Shown here piece by piece: positions 1 through 4,898 of a stretch of DNA of 8,588 nt. Each line of letters begins with the position of its first letter. Position 1 is the stretch's first letter. The stretch comes from Chloroflexota bacterium. Its GTDB lineage: Bacteria; Chloroflexota; Anaerolineae; JACRMK01. The position numbers and the translations under genes were made by a program. A model generated the notes under the pieces. The model saw nothing but the letters and a program-made list of their open reading frames with translations, ran no database searches and was not told where the DNA came from. Location: assembly GCA_016200765.1 (NCBI GenBank), contig JACQEC010000020.1:1-8588 (forward strand), in the 5' to 3' direction.

Positions 1-819
1 GCAACCCTTGCCCTCGCACAACATGCAGTCCATGTCCACCTCGATGCTCGGCTCCGTGAACGGAAAGTAACTGCCGCGGAAGCGCACGCGCCGCGCGTCG
101 CCGTACATCATGCGCGCGAACTCGCTGAACACGCCCTTCAGGTCGGCGAGCGTGATGTGCTTGCCGACGGCCAGCCCTTCGACCTGATGGAACATGAACT
201 CACTGCGCGCCGTCACCTGCTCGTTGCGGAAGACCAACCCCGGCAGGATCACGCGAATCGGCTGTGGGCAATACTGGCGCATGGCGTGTATCTGCCCGGG
301 CGAGGTGTGCGTGCGCAGGATGACGTTGGGGGTTGTGGTGTAGAGCGTGTCCTGCATATCGCGCGCGGGGTGGTGCGGCGGGATGTTGAGCATTTGGAAG
401 TTCATCTCGTCCGTCTCAACCTCGCGCGCGCGATAAATCTGGAAGCCCATCAACCCGAAGATGCGGGCGATGTCGCGCAGGGTCTGCGTGCTAAGATGGA
501 GCCGTCCCGGCTGGCCGGGGCGGCCCGGCAGGGTCACATCCACCGACTCGCGCTGAAGCGCCTGTTTCAACGCCTGCTCTTTCAGCGCAATCGCCTGCGC
601 GTCATAGGCGGTCTCCAGTTCGCGCTTCAACTGGTTCGCCGCCTGACCGAAGGCGGGCCGCTCCTCTCGTGGCAGTGTGCCCACCGTGCCCAGCAGGGCG
701 GTCAGCGAGCCTTTGCGGCCCAGCACGGCGCTGTGCCACTCGTCGAGCGCGGTCAGGTTGGCGGCTTGGCGCAATTGGTCGAGCGCCTCGGCGCGCAGGG
801 CAGAGAGTTGTGATAGCAT
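1..819 (-). CDS. pheS: Phenylalanine--tRNA ligase alpha subunit, 3' end cut by window edge
   Basis: Class II aminoacyl-tRNA synthetase subunit that charges tRNA-Phe, normally as an alpha2-beta2 enzyme with PheT. The first 273 residues are present and the reading frame runs off position 1. Residues 1-90 are an Ala/Leu/Gln/Glu-rich helical region as expected for the tRNA-binding coiled-coil arm. The catalytic core follows: the segment around DEMNFQMLN (138-146), LRTHTSPGQ (168-176), motif 2 with FRNE (197-200) and MFHQVEGL (209-216), then FRGSYFPFTEPSIEVD (247-262). Residues 265-273 give C-x2-C-x4-C, the start of a Cys-rich insertion found in some bacterial PheS; the rest lies outside the window. 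The ATG at 819 is preceded by AGAAGGA six bases upstream, a good ribosome binding site, and the encoded start (MLSQLSALR) fits the family. Upstream is a Phe T-box leader. pheT probably follows beyond position 1, but that is not visible. Confidence 0.96.
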   Translation of the reverse strand, partial: MLSQLSALRAEALDQLRQAANLTALDEWHSAVLGRKGSLTALLGTVGTLPREERPAFGQAANQLKRELETAYDAQAIALKEQALKQALQRESVDVTLPGRPGQPGRLHLSTQTLRDIARIFGLMGFQIYRAREVETDEMNFQMLNIPPHHPARDMQDTLYTTTPNVILRTHTSPGQIHAMRQYCPQPIRVILPGLVFRNEQVTARSEFMFHQVEGLAVGKHITLADLKGVFSEFARMMYGDARRVRFRGSYFPFTEPSIEVDMDCMLCEGKGC

Positions 820-842
820 ATGGGTTCCTTCTGGCCTTGAAG

Positions 843-887
843 AATTTTGGATTTTTGATTGAAGCACCCAATCAAAAATCTAAAATC
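843..887. repeat. AT-rich inverted repeat in the pheS leader
   Basis: Two 19-nt arms (843-861 and 869-887) are complementary except for one or two positions and enclose a 7-nt loop. They lie between the T-box terminator and the pheS ribosome binding site, in sharp contrast to the GC-rich surroundings. The right arm matches 16 of 19 bases with 2399-2417 upstream of the SDR gene, so this is one member of a dispersed repeat family. The hairpin would be in the transcribed leader of pheS but ends more than 15 nt before the ribosome binding site. Confidence 0.8.
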
Positions 888-900
888 AACCATCAAAAAT

Positions 901-933
901 AAAAAACGCCCTCGCCCCAAAAGGGACGAGAGC
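901..933 (-). terminator. Intrinsic terminator of the Phe T-box leader
   Basis: On the minus strand an 11-bp stem (933-923 with 919-909) closes a four-base T loop and is followed by G and six T residues. Two of the stem pairs are G-U in the minus-strand RNA and would be A-C mismatches in the other strand, so the hairpin works only in the pheS direction. It is the termination arm that competes with the T-box antiterminator. Confidence 0.9.
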
Positions 934-1174
934 GACGGCAGACCGGTTGGCCTGCGCTTGCACCCGTGGTACCACCCACGTTTCCTCGCCGCGCGGCGAG
1001 GACGCTTGTTGCGCCCTTAACGCTGGACTGCGGGTGGGCCTACTTGACGCGCAACGCGCGTTTCAGCCACCGGCTCGGGAGTGAACTTCGGCGGGTGTCG
1101 TCTGGGGAGGCTCTCAATCGCCGACCTCCGTCCCTGTCAGATGGGCTCCGCGTACTCTCTCCGTCGTCGCCGTT
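901..1174 (-). promoter_or_regulatory. T-box riboswitch, tRNA-Phe responsive, controlling pheS
   Basis: A leader RNA that senses uncharged tRNA-Phe and allows read-through into pheS when phenylalanylation is low. Read on the minus strand, it starts near 1174 and has the Stem I element GAGAGAGTA (about 1161-1153). The specifier-loop sequence GAA-G-TTC-A spans 1089-1082, with TTC (Phe codon) at 1085-1083. A GC-rich self-complementary hairpin lies at about 1007-990, and the T-box core GGGTGGTACCACG at about 977-965. The bulge reads UGGU, which pairs with an ACCA tRNA end, as expected for a tRNA with A73 such as tRNA-Phe. An intrinsic terminator closes the leader at 933-901. Specifier, T-box and terminator are in the right order and distance, and the downstream gene is pheS, so amino-acid specificity is supported twice. 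The exact antiterminator pairing was not folded. Confidence 0.93.
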
Positions 1175-1180
1175 AGGAGG

Positions 1181-1210
1181 ATTATAACAGCAGAATCAGG
1201 CGCGAGGCAA
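1181..1210 (-). promoter_or_regulatory. Sigma-70 type promoter of the T-box/pheS transcript
   Basis: A perfect TATAAT -10 box (1186-1181) lies 18 bp from TTGCCT (1210-1205) on the minus strand. The predicted start, around 1174, falls just before the first Stem I bases of the T-box leader. The promoter sits immediately downstream of the decayed end of the neighbouring transporter gene. Confidence 0.75.
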
Positions 1211-1236
1211 ATTCGCGCGGTCAGCGCCAGACGCTG

Positions 1237-1357
1237 TTACCTGTGTCCCAACGACGGCGTTCCATAAGCGCCCGGCAAGTGCTCGTGGTGCGCTGTCACC
1301 TGATGTGGATCTTCGCCACTATGACCGCAGGGATCCACATGCACATTGATCGCCGCC
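1237..1357 (-). pseudogene. Out-of-frame remnant of the CDF transporter C-terminus
   Basis: Just before the stop of the transporter gene, a different minus-strand frame encodes AAINVHVDP (about 1357-1330) and then runs open to TAA at 1239-1237. An x-VHVDP strand is what the C-terminal cytoplasmic domain of CDF transporters has shortly after the VHxVRAR stretch, which the main frame contains at residues 281-286. Only 7 nt lie between the two where about 30 are usual, so a deletion of roughly 20-25 nt with a frameshift is the simplest reading. A second shift may follow: the third frame reads PAVIVAKIH (about 1331-1305), resembling the next helix. This is inference from remembered family patterns. 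Confidence 0.5.
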
Positions 1358-2215
1358 AGCGCGCACAGCGTGCACATTGCTCACGCCAGGCACGACAGCC
1401 GCCCGCTCGATTCCATCTACCACTTCGGGCTCTATTGCGTCTATCAAGCGATGCCACATCGTTAGCGCCGTATCTTTGACGATCAAGAGGATGGCGAACG
1501 TGACGAGCAGCCCGACAATGGGATCCGCGACTGGAAAGCCGAGGAGAACTCCGATGGCCCCGAAAAGCACGGCCAAAGAAGTGATACCATCCACGCGCGC
1601 ATGTTGCCCGTCTGCGATCAACGCCGCCGAGCCGATCTCACGACCAATGCGGATGCGGAAAATGGCGACGGCTTCGTTGCCGAGGAAGCCAACGACAGCC
1701 GCAACCATGACCCATTCGATGTTCCGCAGCGGTTGCGGGTTGACAAGCTTGAGATAGCTTTCGTACGCCGCAACCAGCGCGCTGAAGAAGATCATCGCCA
1801 CGATGATCACGCCCGCGACATCTTCCGCGCGGCCATACCCGTAGGTATAGCGGCGGTTGGCCACTCGCCGCCCCAGCACAAAAGCGATTCCCAGCGGAAC
1901 GGCCGTTAAAGCGTCGGAGAAATTATGGATGGTGTCGGCCAGCAGACCCACGCTGCCGCTGATGAACACGATCACAATCTGAAACGCCGCGGTGGCACCC
2001 AACCCCAGCAGCGAGACTTTCAGCGCCCAAATGCCGCGTTCGCTTGTTTCCAGCGCCTCGTCTACTTGCGCTTCTCCGTGGCTATGACCGTGCAGAACAA
2101 ATAATTGTTTTAACCAACCCAGAAGTCCATGTTCGTCCGTGTGCGCATGTTCGTGAGTGTGGCCATTAGCGTCCTCGTGTGCGTGACCTGCATGTTTATG
2201 TCCCACTGGTTTCAT
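1319..2215 (-). CDS. Cation diffusion facilitator family transporter, C-terminus disrupted
   Basis: Membrane antiporter of the CDF (ZitB/CzcD-like) family that expels divalent metal, most likely Zn2+, in exchange for protons. The N-terminus (residues 1-48) is very His-rich, with many HxH patterns that could bind or buffer metal. Six membrane helices follow from about residue 64 to 248. The transport site is HxxxD in helix 2 (H97, D101) and HxxxD in helix 5 (H205, D209), the two-His/two-Asp set typical of zinc transporters. The cytoplasmic domain begins normally (EPEVVDGI, then VPGVSNVHAVRA) but ends after residue 286 in an unrelated tail rich in Gly and Cys. The family's final 40-50 residues are missing because of a deletion and frameshift. 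ATG 2215 has AGGGG five bases upstream. Divergent from the SDR gene. The transport domain is intact, so partial function is possible. Confidence 0.88.
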   Translation of the reverse strand: MKPVGHKHAGHAHEDANGHTHEHAHTDEHGLLGWLKQLFVLHGHSHGEAQVDEALETSERGIWALKVSLLGLGATAAFQIVIVFISGSVGLLADTIHNFSDALTAVPLGIAFVLGRRVANRRYTYGYGRAEDVAGVIIVAMIFFSALVAAYESYLKLVNPQPLRNIEWVMVAAVVGFLGNEAVAIFRIRIGREIGSAALIADGQHARVDGITSLAVLFGAIGVLLGFPVADPIVGLLVTFAILLIVKDTALTMWHRLIDAIEPEVVDGIERAAVVPGVSNVHAVRAGGDQCACGSLRS

Positions 2216-2279
2216 CGTCGCCCCTGTTTTCGCGACATAGCATTTTCTTGAACATTCACTGTGTCACATATCAACTTGC

Positions 2280-2308
2280 ATTTTACATCGCGTGTCTCAC
2301 ATCAGCAA
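2280..2308 (-). promoter_or_regulatory. Probable promoter of the CDF transporter gene
   Basis: On the minus strand TTGCTG (2308-2303) and TAAAAT (2285-2280) are separated by 17 bp, in a locally AT-rich stretch about 65 bp upstream of the start codon. I saw no clear metal-regulator operator, so regulation is unknown. Identified by pattern only. Confidence 0.45.
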
Positions 2309-2340
2309 TTCTCAATTTGAAGCACGCCAGCAAGCGCCCC

Positions 2341-2370
2341 TTGTTCCTTCCCTCCCCGCCGTGCTATACT
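2341..2370 (+). promoter_or_regulatory. Probable promoter of the SDR-translin-nuclease cluster
   Basis: TTGTTC (2341-2346) and TATACT (2365-2370) are 18 bp apart, about 50 bp before the SDR start codon. No other convincing promoter was seen inside the cluster, which fits transcription as one unit. Identified by pattern only. Confidence 0.5.
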
Positions 2371-2391
2371 CTCACCTGTGACGCGCATCCC

Positions 2392-2417
2392 CAATCTCAA
2401 ATCGAAAATCTGAAATC
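2392..2417. repeat. AAATC-type dispersed repeat abutting the SDR start
   Basis: An AT-rich run of AAATC/AAATCT-like units. Bases 2399-2417 match 16 of 19 with 869-887 in the pheS leader. It ends three bases before the SDR ATG and occupies the place where a ribosome binding site would be expected. Confidence 0.6.
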
Positions 2418-2419
2418 CG

Positions 2420-3196
2420 ATGACCAACCGTCTTTCCAACCGCACCGCGATCATCACCGGCGCGGGGCAGGGTATCGGCGAGGCCATCGCGCGCCGCTTT
2501 GCCGAAGAGGGCGCGCGCGTGGTGATCGCCGAACTGAACCCACAGACCGGCGCCGCGGTCGCCGCCGACCTGCGCGCCCACGGCCACGAGGCGTGGTTCA
2601 TCCCGACCGACGTCGCCGACAGCGGCTCGGTCAAGCGCATGGTCGAGCGGGCCGCCGCGCAGGCCGGCCCGCCCGATATCATCGTCAACAATGCGGGCAT
2701 CACCGTGTTCAACGAGCCGCTCAAACTGACGGACGACGAGTGGCGGCGCTGTTTCGCGGTTGACCTCGACGGCGTGTGGTACGGCTGTCGCGCGGTACTG
2801 CCTTTCATGGTCGAGCGGCGGCGCGGCAGTGTGATCAACATCGCCTCGGTGCACTCGTTCCAGATTATCCCGCACACCTTCCCGTACCCGGTGGCCAAGC
2901 ACGGCGTGCTCGGCCTGACCCGCGCGCTGGCCATCGAGTACGCGCCGCTGGGCATCCGCGTCAACGCCATCGCGCCGGCCTACATTGACACCGCCATCAA
3001 CCGCGCCTACTTCGCCGCCTTTCCCGACCCGGCCGCCGAGCGCCGCCGCGCCGAGAACCTGCATCCCCTCAAGCGCATCGGCACGCCCGACGAGGTCGCG
3101 TGGCCGGCGGTCTTTCTGGCTTCGGACGAGGCGAGTTTTATCACGGGCGAATGTCTGATGGTGGACGGCGGGCGCTCGATCCTGTTCCATGAGTGA
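2420..3196 (+). CDS. Classical SDR family NAD(P)-dependent oxidoreductase
   Basis: Cytosolic short-chain dehydrogenase/reductase (258 aa, the usual length) that interconverts an alcohol and a ketone; the substrate cannot be read from sequence. Rossmann-fold glycine motif TGAGQGIG at residues 13-20. An acidic E38 at the end of the second strand suggests NAD rather than NADP. NNAG is at 90-93, catalytic S143 and YxxxK with Y156 and K160, and the usual C-terminal ITGECLMVDGG at 241-251. The position normally filled by the Asn of the catalytic tetrad appears as Asp in AVDLDG (113-118). The start codon has no obvious Shine-Dalgarno sequence because a low-complexity repeat lies directly before it. 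The gene overlaps the following translin-family gene by 8 nt. It resembles 3-oxoacyl-ACP reductase or sugar/polyol dehydrogenases equally well. Confidence 0.92.
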   Translation: MTNRLSNRTAIITGAGQGIGEAIARRFAEEGARVVIAELNPQTGAAVAADLRAHGHEAWFIPTDVADSGSVKRMVERAAAQAGPPDIIVNNAGITVFNEPLKLTDDEWRRCFAVDLDGVWYGCRAVLPFMVERRRGSVINIASVHSFQIIPHTFPYPVAKHGVLGLTRALAIEYAPLGIRVNAIAPAYIDTAINRAYFAAFPDPAAERRRAENLHPLKRIGTPDEVAWPAVFLASDEASFITGECLMVDGGRSILFHE

Positions 3197-3821
3197 GGTC
3201 GCCTTGAACGAGCTTGATGGTATCGCGCAGAAAATTATGAACGCTCTCGAAGCCAAGAACGCCGCCCGCGAGCAGGCGCTGGCGGTCAGCCGCAAGGTCA
3301 TCCAGCACTGCGCCCATACCATCCGCGCCGCCCATCGCGCGGAGTTTGACGACGCGGCGAACCTGCTGGCGCAGGCGCGCGAAGCCGCCCGCCAGATGAG
3401 CGACGGCGCGCGCGCGCATCCCGACCTCTACTACGCCGGCTACGTGCAGGACGCGCTGAAGGAGTTCGCTGAGGCGAGCATCGTCCTCGCGCTGGTGCAG
3501 GGCCAGCCCCTGCCCGACCCCGACGCGCTGGGCGTGGAGTACGCGGCCTACCTCAACGGCATGGGCGAGGCCGCGGGCGAACTGCGCCGCCACGCGCTCG
3601 ACCTGATCCGTCAGGGGCGCACGCGCGAAGCCGAGACGACCTTGCAGATGATGGAGGATATTTTCAGCGTGCTGGTCACCGTGGATTTTCCCGACGCGAT
3701 CACCGGCGGCCTGCGGCGCACAGCCGACATGGTGCGCGGCGTGCTGGAGCGCACGCGCGGCGAGGTGACGATGGTGATGAAGCAGGAGGAACTGCAAGCC
3801 GCTTTGAAGGCGGCGCGTTAG
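3189..3821 (+). CDS. Translin/TRAX family protein
   Basis: All-helical protein of 210 aa, the usual length of the translin fold. Eukaryotic members are RNA/DNA-binding translin and its nuclease partner TRAX, which together form the C3PO ribonuclease; prokaryotic homologues are little studied. Supporting segments are the central helix with YLNGMGEAAGELRR (121-134), comparable to YLxG...ELxR in translin and TRAX, and the strongly conserved end DFPDAITGGLRRTAD (166-180) followed by RGVLERTRGEVT (183-194). No membrane segment or signal peptide. Whether it is a nuclease or only binds nucleic acid cannot be decided; E131 sits in the conserved acidic helix. ATG 3189 overlaps the SDR stop and lacks a ribosome binding site. 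The in-frame TTG at 3204 has GAGG five bases upstream and may be the true start. The gene is followed immediately by repeats and the split nuclease genes. Confidence 0.85.
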   Translation: MSEVALNELDGIAQKIMNALEAKNAAREQALAVSRKVIQHCAHTIRAAHRAEFDDAANLLAQAREAARQMSDGARAHPDLYYAGYVQDALKEFAEASIVLALVQGQPLPDPDALGVEYAAYLNGMGEAAGELRRHALDLIRQGRTREAETTLQMMEDIFSVLVTVDFPDAITGGLRRTADMVRGVLERTRGEVTMVMKQEELQAALKAAR

Positions 3822-3923
3822 GCCATGCCCCCGCATCCTGAGTCTAGCACCTTGAGCCTGTCGAAGGGCGCTGGTCATGCCCCCACATCCTGGACCTAGC
3901 ATCCTGAACCTGTCGAAGGGCGC
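3821..3923 (+). repeat. Tandem duplication of a 52-nt CCTGTCGAAGGG-type repeat unit
   Basis: Two copies (3821-3871 and 3873-3923) of about 51 nt with period 52 differ at only a few positions. Each contains CATGCCCCC, then CCTG(A/G)(G/A)(T/C)CTAGCA, then CTGTCGAAGGGCGC. The first copy begins at the last base of the translin stop codon. The second runs into the coding region of the next gene and provides its ATG. The same unit type recurs at 4833-4898. Confidence 0.88.
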
Positions 3924-4155
3924 CGAGTCGCTTATCCGCGCCTCGGACATCGGCCTCTATGTGTTCTGCGCGCGCGCGTGGCGGTTGAAAGCCGAGGGCT
4001 ACGAGTCGGCCAATCTGGGCGAGATGGCCGCCGGACGCTCCGCGCACCGGGCGCATGGCGAAGCCGTCGCCGCCTATCAGCGCGCGCGGCAGTGGAGCCG
4101 GGCTTTGTTTGCGCTGGCGCTGGTCGCGCTGGTGCTGTGGTTGCTCGCGCGATGA
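3877..4155 (+). CDS. Small membrane protein, N-terminal half of a split Cas4-like nuclease
   Basis: 92 aa. From residue 19 it looks like the N-terminal helical part of Cas4/Dna2-type RecB-family nucleases: LIRASDIGLYVFCARAWRL has the S-x-(I/L)-x-x-Y-x-x-C-x-R-x-W pattern with C31, the usual position of the first iron-sulfur ligand. AAGRSAHRAHG (51-61) carries the His of the G-x-x-x-H-x-x-H region. It ends in one membrane helix (about 77-91). No catalytic D-ExK motif is present; that is in the next gene. The first 15 residues are encoded by the repeat unit, including PSILNLSKG, and are unlikely to be ancestral. No other ATG, GTG or TTG lies between 3877 and the conserved part, so this start is forced unless a CTG is used. 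AAGGG from the preceding repeat copy lies about 8 nt before the ATG. The TGA stop overlaps an ATG (4152-4154), a relic of coupling with the second half. Confidence 0.72.
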   Translation: MPPHPGPSILNLSKGAESLIRASDIGLYVFCARAWRLKAEGYESANLGEMAAGRSAHRAHGEAVAAYQRARQWSRALFALALVALVLWLLAR

Positions 4156-4163
4156 ACCGGCTC

Positions 4164-4276
4164 GTAAGGAGTAAGGAGTAGGGAGTATGGAGTAAGGGAT
4201 AGAAACGACAGCAACCGGAGGCCCAGAAACAGACTTACTCCCTACTCCTTACTCCCTATTCCCTACTCCCTATTCT
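4164..4276. mobile_element. GGAGTA-type palindromic element inserted between the two nuclease halves
   Basis: Long imperfect inverted repeat with a perfect 20-nt core (4168-4187 with 4236-4255) around a 48-nt unrelated centre. There is no ORF, so it is non-autonomous. ATGAACC occurs directly on the left side (4152-4158) and again at the right edge (4277-4283), like a 7-bp target duplication. Similar elements are at 6823-6932 and 7741-7806. Confidence 0.65.
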
Positions 4277-4798
4277 ATGAACCAACTGCTCGGCCCGCTC
4301 ATTCTCGTCATGCTCGGCGCGGCGGTGGTGCTCTGGTGGCGCGCGCGCGGCGGGCGCGAAGCCGCCGGATTGCCCTCCGGCCGTGTGGTCTATGCCGACA
4401 CCGGTGCGTGGCAGAAGAACGAGCGCCCGCTCTTCTCAAAACGCCACAACCTGACGGGCAAACCCGACTACCTTGTGCGCGAAGGCGCCAGCCTGATCCC
4501 CGTCGAGGTCAAGTCACGCGCCGCGCCGGATGCGCCGTACCTATCGCACGTCATGCAGTTGGCGGCCTACGGCCTGCTGGTGGAAGAGGCGCTTGGCGCG
4601 CCCGCGCCCTATGGCCTGATCCACTACCGCGACCAGACCTTCCGCGTGGATTTCACCCCCGCCCTGCGCCGGGAACTGCTGGCCCTGCTGGCCGAGATGC
4701 GCCGCGGCCAACGCGCCAAAGCCGTGCACCGCAATCACAGCCAGCCCCAGCGTTGCGCCCACTGCGGCTATCAAGCGGTGTGCGGCGAGAGTCTATGA
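4277..4798 (+). CDS. Membrane-anchored Cas4-like PD-(D/E)XK nuclease, catalytic half
   Basis: 173 aa. N-terminal membrane helix (about 4-21) and a cytosolic RecB/Cas4-type nuclease core. Catalytic motifs are GKPD (61-64, D64), PVEVKS (75-80, with E77 and K79 of the ExK) and Q94-x3-Y98 of the RecB motif. The C-terminus has C160-x2-C163-x5-C169, the three C-terminal cluster ligands of Cas4 proteins, while the fourth ligand expected at the N-terminus is absent here and present as C31 in the preceding gene. Such enzymes are metal-dependent DNA nucleases, often 5'-3' exonucleases, but the substrate is unknown here. No cas genes or CRISPR array are in the window, so a CRISPR role is not implied. 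The start codon follows directly on a palindromic element and has no Shine-Dalgarno sequence; the original start was probably the ATG at 4152. Confidence 0.82.
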   Translation: MNQLLGPLILVMLGAAVVLWWRARGGREAAGLPSGRVVYADTGAWQKNERPLFSKRHNLTGKPDYLVREGASLIPVEVKSRAAPDAPYLSHVMQLAAYGLLVEEALGAPAPYGLIHYRDQTFRVDFTPALRRELLALLAEMRRGQRAKAVHRNHSQPQRCAHCGYQAVCGESL

Positions 4799-4802
4799 AC
4801 CG

Positions 4803-4898
4803 TTCGACAGGCTCACGATGAACCGTTCACGTCCTGAGCCTAGCACCCTGAGCCTGTCGAAGGGTGTTGAAGGGCTGCGTCCTGAGCCTGTCGAAGGG
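4803..4898. repeat. CCTGAGCCTGTCGAAGGG repeat cluster between convergent genes
   Basis: Contains an inverted copy at 4803-4815, direct copies ending at 4863 and at 4881-4898, and a truncated CCTGAGCCTAGCA copy at 4833-4845. The 13-nt arms 4803-4815 and 4849-4861 are perfect reverse complements, so a hairpin can form between the two converging genes and might act as a bidirectional terminator, though no T-run supports this. The repeats extend into the coding end of the minus-strand gene. Confidence 0.8.

Noticed and set aside
157..813. 218-codon plus-strand frame opposite pheS
   Set aside because: The minus strand matches PheS motif by motif over the whole length; the plus frame is its antisense shadow.
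2372..3950. Long minus-strand frames opposite the SDR and translin genes
   Set aside because: Low-complexity Arg/Ala/Gly/His products without family features, lying over two clearly recognised plus-strand genes.
4336..4821. 161-codon plus-strand frame overlapping the nuclease catalytic half
   Set aside because: Arg/Pro-rich product without motifs; the overlapping frame has a complete PD-(D/E)XK motif set.
4803..4861. Strong bidirectional intrinsic terminator between the convergent genes
   Set aside because: The 13-nt arms are perfect but the loop is 33 nt and there is no T-run on either side, so I keep it only as a repeat with possible hairpin.
3821..4898. Repeats near a Cas4-like nuclease as a possible CRISPR array
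   Set aside because: The repeat copies are few, of different lengths and not separated by regular unique spacers. No other cas gene is present, and the nuclease has membrane anchors unlike CRISPR Cas4.
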